Shown piece after piece: positions 17,075-24,368 of a stretch of 64,000 nucleotides of DNA. The stretch lies in NCBI GenBank assembly GCA_039191215.1, contig JBCCXT010000011.1:15424-79423 (forward strand). Direction: 5' to 3'. The translations under genes and the position numbers were made by a program. Within the stretch, counting starts at the first letter, position 1, and every line of letters begins with the position of its first letter. The notes beneath the pieces are model-generated. The model searched no databases and was not told where the DNA came from. It saw only the letters and a list, made by a program, of their open reading frames with translations. The DNA is from HKCCE3408 sp039191215 (lineage in GTDB: Bacteria > Pseudomonadota > Alphaproteobacteria > Rhodobacterales > Rhodobacteraceae).

Positions 17075-18676
17075 ATGGTCCAGAACCGCTACAAAACCCA
17101 GTTCCAGCTTTACCCTTATGCGCGCGTCGCAGCCCAAGATGACCCGCAACCGGTCCGCCATCCGGTTGTGATCGTCGGCGGCGGGCCCATCGGGATGGGC
17201 TTGGCACTTGATCTGGGTCGCAAGGGCGTGGCCTGCCTGGTGCTCGACGATCATGACGGGGTCGGCCAGGGATCGCGGGCGATCTGTTTTGCCAAACGCA
17301 CGCTGGAGATCTGTGACCGGCTGGGTCCTGGGCAGCGCATGGTCGATAAAGGTGTGGTCTGGAACCTCGGCCGCGTGTTCAAGGATGAAGACGAGATCTA
17401 CAGCTTCAATCTCTTGCCCGAAGACGGCCACCGCCGCCCGGCTTTCATCAATTTGCAGCAGCCGTATTTTGAGCAGTTTCTTGTAGAAGAAATTCGCGCG
17501 CTGCAGGCGAACGGCGCCCCGATCGAGATCCGCGGACAGAATCGCGTCACCGCAGTCGATCCGCAAAGCGATCACGTCAAATTGGAAATCGACACGCCGG
17601 ATGGCCCCTACCGGGCCGAGGCGGATTGGCTTGTTGCCTGCGACGGGGCCAATTCGCCCATTCGGGGCGCTTTGGGGCTGGGCTTTGATGGCCGGGTGTT
17701 TGAGGATAACTTCCTTATCGCCGATATCCGCATGCAGGGCGAGTTCCCGACCGAAAGACGGTTCTGGTTCGACCCGCCGTTCAATCGCGGCGAGACCGCA
17801 TTGATGCACAAACAGCCCGACGATGTATGGCGTCTGGATTTTCAGCTGGGCTGGGATATCGACCGCACCGCTGAGCTGGAGCCTGCGCGCATCGAGGACC
17901 GCATTCGCGGCATGATCGGTGCCCGCGCGTTTGAGCTCGTCTGGACATCGATTTACACTTTCCGCTGTTGCACGATGGACAGATACGTGCACGGCCGCGT
18001 GGTTTTTGCAGGCGACAGCGCCCATCAGGTCAGCCCGTTCGGTGCACGCGGCGCAAATGGCGGCATGCAGGACATCGACAATCTCGCCTGGAAGCTGGCG
18101 TTGGTTCTGGCCGGGCATGCGCCCGAGACGCTGGTTGAAACCTATCACGCCGAGCGCAAACACGGCGCGCTGGAGAACATCAAAAATTCCGCGCGCTCGG
18201 CCGATTTTCTGACCCCGCGATCGCCCGCCCACGTGCTCTTTCGCGACGCCGTCCTGACACTGGCAGCGGATCACGCTTTTGCCCGGCCCATGGTCAATTC
18301 AGGCAGGCTGTCCACGCCCTGCAGCTACGACAATTCGCCCCTGAACGGCCCGGATGCATTGCCCGGTCCGAACCGCAGCCGACCCGGCAGCCCGTGCCCC
18401 GACGCGGGCCTCGAAGACGGGTTTCTACTCGACCGGCTTGGCGATGAATTTGCTGTGTTGGGCATCAGTGAGGACGTGGATGATGTCGAGGTTGAGGGTC
18501 ATACGGCCCGGGCCATCCATGTGGCGGCATCTGAGGACATCCAAGCACGGTATCTGGGGACAGCCGAAAAGGGCGTCTATCTGATCCGCCCGGACCAGCA
18601 TATCGCCGCGCGGTGGGGTGAATTTAAGCCTACCGCTGTGTCCGCAGCACTGGCCAAAGCAATGGGAAGGGACTGA
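17075..18676 (+). CDS. FAD-dependent aromatic hydroxylase, MhaA-like (3-hydroxyphenylacetate 6-hydroxylase candidate)
   Basis: The 533-residue flavoprotein is of the phenol hydroxylase/MhpA class. The N-terminal dinucleotide fold is clear (VVIVGGGPIGMGLALDLGRKG); ADWLVACDGANSPIR is the DG motif and FAGDSAHQVSPFGARGANGG the GD motif. Start ATG 17075 lies 4 bases after the DinB stop. The small DUF2783 gene follows after three bases. Pseudomonas putida MhaA is a flavoprotein of similar size working with a very small partner, MhaB, to make homogentisate from 3-hydroxyphenylacetate. With hmgA, maiA and fahA downstream and no hpd in view, the same reaction is the best guess. Substrate is inferred. 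Confidence 0.85.
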   Translation: MVQNRYKTQFQLYPYARVAAQDDPQPVRHPVVIVGGGPIGMGLALDLGRKGVACLVLDDHDGVGQGSRAICFAKRTLEICDRLGPGQRMVDKGVVWNLGRVFKDEDEIYSFNLLPEDGHRRPAFINLQQPYFEQFLVEEIRALQANGAPIEIRGQNRVTAVDPQSDHVKLEIDTPDGPYRAEADWLVACDGANSPIRGALGLGFDGRVFEDNFLIADIRMQGEFPTERRFWFDPPFNRGETALMHKQPDDVWRLDFQLGWDIDRTAELEPARIEDRIRGMIGARAFELVWTSIYTFRCCTMDRYVHGRVVFAGDSAHQVSPFGARGANGGMQDIDNLAWKLALVLAGHAPETLVETYHAERKHGALENIKNSARSADFLTPRSPAHVLFRDAVLTLAADHAFARPMVNSGRLSTPCSYDNSPLNGPDALPGPNRSRPGSPCPDAGLEDGFLLDRLGDEFAVLGISEDVDDVEVEGHTARAIHVAASEDIQARYLGTAEKGVYLIRPDQHIAARWGEFKPTAVSAALAKAMGRD

Positions 18677-18679
18677 TTC

Positions 18680-18895
18680 ATGGCGCTGATCACCCACGCC
18701 AACCTGCCTCAAACCGATGATTTTTATGCCGCATTGCTTGCGGCCCATGAAGGGCTGAGCGAGGCCGAGACCCATGGCTTCAATGCCCGGCTCATCCTCG
18801 TTCTTGCCAACCATATCGGCGATCTCGGCACGCTGCGCGAAGCGCTCAGCGTGGCAGGCGGTAAGTTTGCCGCCACCGATCCGACCAAAGCGTAA
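18680..18895 (+). CDS. DUF2783 small protein, possible hydroxylase coupling partner
   Basis: This 71-residue acidic-to-neutral protein (LPQTDDFYAALLAAHEGLS, then ARLILVLANHIGDLGTLREAL) belongs to DUF2783. It has no signal peptide or membrane segment. Its place directly after the FAD hydroxylase and before hmgA, and its size of about 8 kDa, match the small coupling protein MhaB that works with the MhaA hydroxylase in Pseudomonas putida. That equivalence is inference from size and position only; I did not recall a sequence match. Confidence 0.7.
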   Translation: MALITHANLPQTDDFYAALLAAHEGLSEAETHGFNARLILVLANHIGDLGTLREALSVAGGKFAATDPTKA

Positions 18896-18907
18896 GGAGA
18901 TCACGTC

Positions 18908-20260
18908 ATGAACGTTCAAGACCAGCGCAACATCCAGCAACAGCTGACCTCAAATAGTACCACGCCGGGCTACATGCCGGGGTTCGGAAATGACTATGAA
19001 TCTGAGGCGCTGCCCGGCGCATTGCCGCAAGGCCGCAACAGCCCGCAAAAATGCCCCTATGGCCTTTATGCAGAACAGCTCTCCGGCAGCGCGTTCACTG
19101 TGCACCCGCCAGAGCGGACCTGGTGCTACCGCATCCGGCCGTCGGTCAAACACTCCACGCGCTACACCAAAATCGACGTGCCTTACTGGAAGTCTGCCCC
19201 GCTTGTCGACCCCGATGTGGTGAGCCTCGGCCAATACCGCTGGAACCCGGTCGAGGCGGCGGGCGAGACGAACTGGATCACCGGTATGCGCACGATGACG
19301 ACGGCAGGGGACGTGAACACCCAGGTCGGCATGGCAAGCCATATCTATCTGGTCACGCAATCGATGATTGATGCCTATTTCTTTTCCGCCGATAGCGAGC
19401 TTTTGGTTGTGCCCCAGGCCGGTCGTCTGCGCTTTCACACCGAACTTGGCATCATCGATCTGGAATCCAAAGAGATCGCGATCATCCCGCGTGGCCTGGT
19501 CTACCGGGTCGAATTACTTGACGGCCCGGCGCGCGGCTTTGTGTGCGAGAATTACGGCCAAACCTTTGAGCTTCCGGCAAGGGGGCCAATCGGCGCGAAC
19601 TGCCTGGCCAATCCACGCGATTTCAAAGCGCCGGTGGCCGCCTTTGAGGATCGCGAACTGCCCTCCGCCATCACAGTGAAATGGGGCGGGCAGTTTCACG
19701 TCACCGAGACCCAGCAAAGCCCGCTCGACGTGGTGGCCTGGCACGGCAATTATGCGCCGGTGAAATATGATCTGCGCAGCTACTGCCCGGTCGGCGCGAT
19801 CCTTTTTGACCACCCCGATCCGTCGATCTTCACGGTTCTAACCGCGCCGTCAGGCTCTCCGGGCACGGCCAATATTGACTTTGTGCTGTTCCGCGAACGC
19901 TGGATGGTGGCCGAGGACACGTTTCGCCCGCCCTGGTACCACAAAAACATCATGTCCGAGTTGATGGGCAACATTTACGGCATCTACGACGCCAAACCTG
20001 AAGGCTTTGTGCCGGGCGGGATGAGCCTGCACAACACGATGCTGCCGCATGGGCCCGACAAACAGGCCTATGAGGGCGCATCAAACGCCGATCTGAAGGC
20101 CGAAAAGCTCGACAACACGATGAGCTTTATGTTCGAGACGCGCTTTGCCCAGCACCTCACCCCCTTTGCCGCGACTGAGGCACCAATGCAGGACAACTAC
20201 ATCGAGGTTTGGTCAGACATGGACAAGCATTTCGACGGCACACCCGAGGGGCGTTGGTGA
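18908..20260 (+). CDS. hmgA: Homogentisate 1,2-dioxygenase
   Basis: The 450-residue iron enzyme opens the homogentisate ring to maleylacetoacetate. Recognised family stretches are YMPGFGNDYESEALPGALP at the start, LYAEQLSGSAFTVHPPERTW, and the iron-site region FRPPWYHKNIMSELMG plus SLHNTMLPHGPDKQAYEGAS near the end, which holds the His, Glu and His ligands. A strong AAGGAGAT lies ahead of ATG 18908. Length equals the usual 430-450. It lies mid-operon; a gap of about 175 bases follows before maiA. Confidence 0.97.
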   Translation: MNVQDQRNIQQQLTSNSTTPGYMPGFGNDYESEALPGALPQGRNSPQKCPYGLYAEQLSGSAFTVHPPERTWCYRIRPSVKHSTRYTKIDVPYWKSAPLVDPDVVSLGQYRWNPVEAAGETNWITGMRTMTTAGDVNTQVGMASHIYLVTQSMIDAYFFSADSELLVVPQAGRLRFHTELGIIDLESKEIAIIPRGLVYRVELLDGPARGFVCENYGQTFELPARGPIGANCLANPRDFKAPVAAFEDRELPSAITVKWGGQFHVTETQQSPLDVVAWHGNYAPVKYDLRSYCPVGAILFDHPDPSIFTVLTAPSGSPGTANIDFVLFRERWMVAEDTFRPPWYHKNIMSELMGNIYGIYDAKPEGFVPGGMSLHNTMLPHGPDKQAYEGASNADLKAEKLDNTMSFMFETRFAQHLTPFAATEAPMQDNYIEVWSDMDKHFDGTPEGRW

Positions 20261-20342
20261 AGTAGACCGCTCAAATCCCGTTTCGGTCTTGGCGTTGCGG
20301 GCGAATGCGTGCATTCAAGAGACCATTGAGATTTATTCCTGT

Positions 20343-20440
20343 ATGGATCGTGATTTACCCCAGATGATCGGAGCCACCACATGAGCATTTCCGCCCCTGA
20401 GCGCAACTTGGCGATGAACCACGTCGGAGGGCGCGCGTGA
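20343..20440 (+). other. Two very short overlapping reading frames leading into maiA
   Basis: In the 176-base gap before maiA a 13-codon frame (ATG 20343, stop 20382-20384) overlaps a 19-codon frame (ATG 20381, stop 20438-20440) in an ATGA unit, and the second overlaps the GTG start of maiA in a GTGA unit. GGAG lies about 8 bases before ATG 20381. The chain could couple translation to maiA. Neither peptide resembles anything I know, and chance overlaps in GC-rich DNA are common. Confidence 0.3.
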
Positions 20441-21069
20441 AACTCTATAGCTACTGGCGGTCGTCCTGTTCCTATCGGGTTCGGATCGCGCTTGGTCTGA
20501 AAGGCCAGCGCTACGAAACCGTGCCCGTGCATCTGCTGAAATCCGAACAGCGCGAGGCGGCCTATGGCGCCGTGAACCCGTCAAATTATGTGCCCACTTT
20601 GGAGCTTGATGACGGCACGTGGCTGACCCAGTCGCTTGCCATTGTCGACTGGATCGATGCGACCTGGCCCGAGCCGAAATTGATCCCGACAGACCCGCGC
20701 CGGCGTGCCCAGGTCCTGGCGGCCAGCCATATCATTGCCGCCGATGTGCAGCCGGTGACCAATTCCGGCGTCGTCAACGTGCTTAGGCGAGAGCTTGGCG
20801 CCTCGGAAAAACAGGGAATCGCCTGGATGGACCATTGGATGGAAAAAGGCCTCGAGGCGTTTGAGAAAACGATCGATCCAGACACGCCGTTCTGCTTCGG
20901 CGACAGACCCGGCCTGGCCGATATCTGCTTGGTGCCGCAGCTTTACAACGCGCATCGTTGGGGGGTCGAGCTTGGCCCGCTCACCCGTCTGACCGAGATC
21001 GAGGCCCGATGCCTGGCCTTGCCTGGCTTTGCCGCCGCCCGCCCCGAAGCCCAACCGGACGCCGCCTAA
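20437..21069 (+). CDS. maiA: Maleylacetoacetate isomerase (zeta-class GST)
   Basis: The 210-residue glutathione-dependent enzyme converts maleylacetoacetate to fumarylacetoacetate. The zeta-class signature is seen at the start as YWRSSCSYRVRIALGLKG, followed by the glutathione-site NPSNYVPTLELDDG and LTQSLAIVDWID. It starts with GTG 20437, preceded by CGGAGG at six bases. The C-terminal helical domain has FCFGDRPGLADICLVPQLYNA. It lies between hmgA and fahA, 14 bases before the latter. Confidence 0.95.
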   Translation: MKLYSYWRSSCSYRVRIALGLKGQRYETVPVHLLKSEQREAAYGAVNPSNYVPTLELDDGTWLTQSLAIVDWIDATWPEPKLIPTDPRRRAQVLAASHIIAADVQPVTNSGVVNVLRRELGASEKQGIAWMDHWMEKGLEAFEKTIDPDTPFCFGDRPGLADICLVPQLYNAHRWGVELGPLTRLTEIEARCLALPGFAAARPEAQPDAA

Positions 21070-21083
21070 GGAGAGCCGCCGCC

Positions 21084-22322
21084 ATGACTGTACCCCTGCT
21101 ATCCTGGGTCGATAGCGCAAACACGGCTGAGACGGATTTCCCGCTCTCAAACCTACCCTACGGCGTCTTTTCGTCCCCCGGCAGCGGCCCGCGCTGCGGC
21201 GTGGCAATTGGCGATCAGGTGCTGGATGTGGGCGGCTTGGAAGCGGGCCAGTTTCTCGACTATAACGGCGCTTTGCGGATGGATAACTGGAATGCGTTCA
21301 TGGCTCGGGGCCGGGCGGAATGGACACGGCTGCGAAATGTCGTCACCGGGCTTTTGGCGGCCGGATCAGAGGCTCAAAGCGCGCTGCGGCCCTATCTGCA
21401 CGCGCAGCAAGCCGTCCAACTACATCTGCCGATCCATGTAACCGAGTTCACCGATTTTTACGCCTCGCGCCATCACGCCACCAATGTCGGAACAATGTTT
21501 CGCGGCGCAGAGAACGCATTGCCGCCAAACTGGTTGCACATCCCCATTGGCTATAACGGCCGGGCCTCATCGGTCGTGGTCAGCGGTACACCGGTGCGCC
21601 GCCCAATGGGGCAGCTTAAAGCGCCCGATGAGACGGTGCCGCGTTTTGCCGCATCGGCGCGTTTTGATTTCGAGCTGGAGATGGGCGCGATTGTCGGCCA
21701 GCCTTCCGGCGCACCGCTCAGTGTGGCCGATGCGGATGCGGCGATCTTTGGATATGTGCTTTTGAATGATTGGTCGGCGCGCGATATCCAGGCTTGGGAA
21801 TATCAGCCCCTGGGGCCGTTTCAATCAAAGGCCACGGCGACAACGATCAGCCCATGGATTGTAACGGCGGATGCATTGCGGCCGTTTCGAACGAGCACAC
21901 CTGTGCGCGATGTGCCGTTGCTGCCCCATCTCGAGGAACCGGGGCCGATGCTTTATGACATTGAGCTCGAGGTTGCTTTGGCACCGCAAGGCGGGGCGGA
22001 GGCGGTGATCAGCCGGACAAATTACGCCGAGATGTATTATTCCTCAGCGCAGCAGCTTGCCCATCATACAAGCGCGGGCTGTCCGATGCGGGTCGGCGAT
22101 TTGCTCGGCTCCGGCACGATCTCGGGGCCCATGCGGGAAAACCGCGGCTCTTTGTTGGAGCTCTCTTGGGGCGGGAAGGAACCGCTGGAGCTTGGCGGCG
22201 GCGCGGAACGTAGGTTCTTGGAAGACGGCGATACGATCACCATGCGGGGCGCTGCAATAGGCGACGGCTACCGGATCGGCTTTGGCGAATGTCGCGGGAC
22301 GCTTTTGGCTGCGCGCGGGTAG
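21084..22322 (+). CDS. fahA: Fumarylacetoacetase
   Basis: The 412-residue enzyme hydrolyses fumarylacetoacetate to fumarate and acetoacetate, the last step of the homogentisate route. Family marks: the N-terminal beta-barrel (FSSPGSGPRCGVAIGDQVLD), catalytic region FTDFYASRHHATNVGTMFRG, PIGYNGRASSVVVSG, metal-binding FELEMGAIVG and LLNDWSARDIQAWEYQPLGP. ATG 21084 follows AAGGAGA; earlier in-frame starts overlap maiA. It ends the operon and is followed by a GC-rich repeat with a perfect hairpin that may act as a terminator. Confidence 0.96.
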   Translation: MTVPLLSWVDSANTAETDFPLSNLPYGVFSSPGSGPRCGVAIGDQVLDVGGLEAGQFLDYNGALRMDNWNAFMARGRAEWTRLRNVVTGLLAAGSEAQSALRPYLHAQQAVQLHLPIHVTEFTDFYASRHHATNVGTMFRGAENALPPNWLHIPIGYNGRASSVVVSGTPVRRPMGQLKAPDETVPRFAASARFDFELEMGAIVGQPSGAPLSVADADAAIFGYVLLNDWSARDIQAWEYQPLGPFQSKATATTISPWIVTADALRPFRTSTPVRDVPLLPHLEEPGPMLYDIELEVALAPQGGAEAVISRTNYAEMYYSSAQQLAHHTSAGCPMRVGDLLGSGTISGPMRENRGSLLELSWGGKEPLELGGGAERRFLEDGDTITMRGAAIGDGYRIGFGECRGTLLAARG

Positions 22323-22378
22323 GCGCGGCTTCTCGGGCCACGGGGGCCCTCGGCACCGCGCGCCGGCTGGCAGCTTTC

Positions 22379-22466
22379 TGCAGGGGGTGGACCCCCTGCA
22401 CCCCCGGGCGGCAGTTTTCCGCGGTAGCGCGGCGCGGCGAGGGCACCCCGAATGGGGGGCTTGAGG
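22379..22466 (+). repeat. Dispersed GC-rich intergenic repeat, copy A (after fahA)
   Basis: It opens with a perfect hairpin TGCAGGGGGT-GG-ACCCCCTGCA (22379-22400), then holds CGCGGTAGCGCG and a GAGGGCACCCCGAATGGGGG block ending in TTGAGG. The same order of parts recurs after metG (39500-39589) and partly after topA (55243-55290). It starts 57 bases after the fahA stop. It may serve as a transcription end or be a mobile palindromic repeat. Confidence 0.6.
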
Positions 22467-22509
22467 CGCACCGCCCCCCACTGCTCGCCGCCCCACTGCG
22501 CGCCGGCTG

Positions 22510-23124
22510 TCAAGCGATCGCGGCCGCTTGATCGTCTAGTTGCGCACGCCCGTTCGACCAAATCACCGGCCAACGTCCTTCGGGGGCTGTACGGGCGCGC
22601 AAGCGTTCCAGCTGCCAGCCACTGCGCGCAGCACCATGATCAGGCTCTAGCCGCCAGCGGCTTTCCACCCCGCGCGCCCCGCCCGCACCGGGCGTCAGCA
22701 AAAGCCCCAACGGCGCGCAGCCGCCTGCTTCCGCCCCCGCTTCAGCCGCCAAATGAAGCCGCCGCACCGGGGTCAATTCCGGCGCCACCGCACATTCCGC
22801 CACCGCAAGCGCCACAGCACCCGATCGCAGCGCTTGTTCCAGCGACCACAACACATCTTCAGCGCGCTGCGGCTCCACCAGGATAATCCGGCCCGGCTCG
22901 ATCTCTGCGGCCACACCGGCCATATGCAGCCGGTCGGTGCTCCAGGCCGGACGGATCCACAAGACGGGGCCGGATAAGCCGCGCGCCAACCAAAGCGCCA
23001 GGCGCCGCCGCGCCGCACCGCAGGCCTCATGCACCCGAGCACCGGCAAAATCGAACTGGCCCAAAAGCGTCATGGCCGGGCGGGTCTGGCGATGGGATTG
23101 GCGGGTGAGACGGGTGATATCCAT
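22510..23124 (-). CDS. imuA: ImuA-like SOS mutagenesis protein (orphan)
   Basis: The 204-residue product resembles the short ImuA of Rhodobacterales, a RecA-like accessory protein of the ImuB/DnaE2 translesion synthesis machine. Shared stretches include ARVHEACGAARRRLALWLARGL, GPVLWIRPAW, RAEDVLWSLEQALRSGAVA, LTPVRRLHLAAEAGAEAGG and the closing WQLERLRARTAPEG. A GTTC-N7-GTTC LexA box lies 16-30 bases upstream of ATG 23124, as expected for an SOS gene. No imuB or dnaE2 follows: downstream is the convergent fahA gene. -35 TTGAGA and -10 TATAGT place transcription start at or near the ATG, so the message may be leaderless. Confidence 0.82.
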   Translation of the reverse strand: MDITRLTRQSHRQTRPAMTLLGQFDFAGARVHEACGAARRRLALWLARGLSGPVLWIRPAWSTDRLHMAGVAAEIEPGRIILVEPQRAEDVLWSLEQALRSGAVALAVAECAVAPELTPVRRLHLAAEAGAEAGGCAPLGLLLTPGAGGARGVESRWRLEPDHGAARSGWQLERLRARTAPEGRWPVIWSNGRAQLDDQAAAIA

Positions 23125-23139
23125 AACACTACTATATGT

Positions 23140-23154
23140 GTTCGCTAAATGTTC
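23140..23154 (-). promoter_or_regulatory. LexA box GTTCGCTAAATGTTC upstream of imuA
   Basis: This is a perfect GTTC-N7-GTTC, the known alphaproteobacterial LexA operator (GAAC-N7-GAAC on the other strand). On the minus strand it sits between a -35-like TTGAGA and a -10-like TATAGT with 16 bases between them, so LexA binding would block the promoter of imuA. Confidence 0.85.
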
Positions 23155-23316
23155 TCAATACCATCCACCCCACCCATATCAAAAAACCGCCACAAACCAC
23201 ACGCCGCGCAAGCAAGATCAGCCGCAAAGCTGGCATGGACATCCCCGCGCAGCTTGGCCATGGTCGCACCGCGCCGCTGGCAGCAACCCCACGCCACAAA
23301 AAGAAAGCTCCGTCTT

Positions 23317-24363
23317 ATGCGTACCATTCCCCTCGGCCGCTCGGGCCTCACCGTGACCGACTATTGCCTGGGCACGATGACCTTCGGCACGCAGACATCA
23401 CAAGACACGGCCCATCGCCAATTGTCTCGCGCAGCCGAAGCCGGGATAACCTTCCTCGACACAGCCGAGATGTACCCCGTCAACCCGATAAGCCCGGACA
23501 CGGTCGGCCTCACCGAAACCATCATCGGCAATTGGATCGCGCAAAGTGCCCCGAACCGCGATGCCTACCGGATCGCCACCAAAATTACGGGCCTCAACGA
23601 GGGCTATGTCCGCTCGGGCCAACCCATCACGGGCGCCACATTGCGCCAGGCCTTCACCGCCTCACTGCAACGCCTGCAGACTGATCACATTGACCTCTAC
23701 CAGCTGCACTGGCCCAATCGCGGGCATTACCATTTCCGCCAGAACTGGACTTATAAGCCCGCCCGCCAAGACCGCGACGCGATGCTGGCGAATTTGCAAG
23801 ACGTGCTCGACACCGCGGCCGAACTGATCGCGGAGGGAAGCCTCGGCGCCATTGGCCTGTCAAACGAAACCGCCTGGGGCACCGCGCAGTGGCTGCGGCT
23901 CTCTGAGGAACGCGGCTTGCCACGCATGGCCTCGATCCAGAACGAATACTCGCTTCTCTACCGGCTTCACGACACCGATTTGGGAGAGCTTGCCGTGAAC
24001 GAAGATATAACCTTGCTAGCCTTCTCACCGCTTGCTGTCGGCATTCTGACCGGTAAGTATCAAAACGGCGCGGTGCCGAAGGGCTCTCGCCTCGATATCC
24101 AGGAAGAGCCGAGCGGTCGGACAACGCCGCGCGCCTTTGCCGCCACCGATGCCTACCATGCGCTTGCCCGTGAGCATGGTATTGATCCGGTGCACATGGC
24201 ACTGGCTTTTACCGTTCAACGCCCCTTTTCCGTCTCAACAATTTTTGGTGCAACAACAATGGCCCAGCTCGACCACGTGATAGACGGCCTAGATACGGTG
24301 CTTTCGCCAGAAATTTTGGCCCAGATCGACAAGATCAACCACGCCCACCCGATGCCGTTCTAA
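23317..24363 (+). CDS. Aldo/keto reductase (Tas-like)
   Basis: The 348-residue NADPH-dependent reductase has the family's catalytic tetrad in place: Asp and Tyr in FLDTAEMYPV, Lys in RIATKITG and His in LYQLHWPNRG. The Tas-like features are SPDTVGLTETIIGNWI and the NADP-site ending FTVQRPFSVSTIFGATTM. ATG 23317 precedes the conserved LGRSGLTVTDYCLGTMTFG; the open frame runs further upstream without a good start. The next gene begins six bases after the stop. The substrate is unknown. Its neighbour, a betainyl-CoA thioesterase-like fusion, hints at a shared transcript. Confidence 0.9.
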   Translation: MRTIPLGRSGLTVTDYCLGTMTFGTQTSQDTAHRQLSRAAEAGITFLDTAEMYPVNPISPDTVGLTETIIGNWIAQSAPNRDAYRIATKITGLNEGYVRSGQPITGATLRQAFTASLQRLQTDHIDLYQLHWPNRGHYHFRQNWTYKPARQDRDAMLANLQDVLDTAAELIAEGSLGAIGLSNETAWGTAQWLRLSEERGLPRMASIQNEYSLLYRLHDTDLGELAVNEDITLLAFSPLAVGILTGKYQNGAVPKGSRLDIQEEPSGRTTPRAFAATDAYHALAREHGIDPVHMALAFTVQRPFSVSTIFGATTMAQLDHVIDGLDTVLSPEILAQIDKINHAHPMPF

Positions 24364-24368
24364 GCGCT

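Noticed and set aside
16646..18274. Long open frame (542 codons) opposite the FAD hydroxylase and DinB genes
   Set aside because: It is the mirror of well supported genes in a GC-rich genome, has no recognisable family and no ribosome site.
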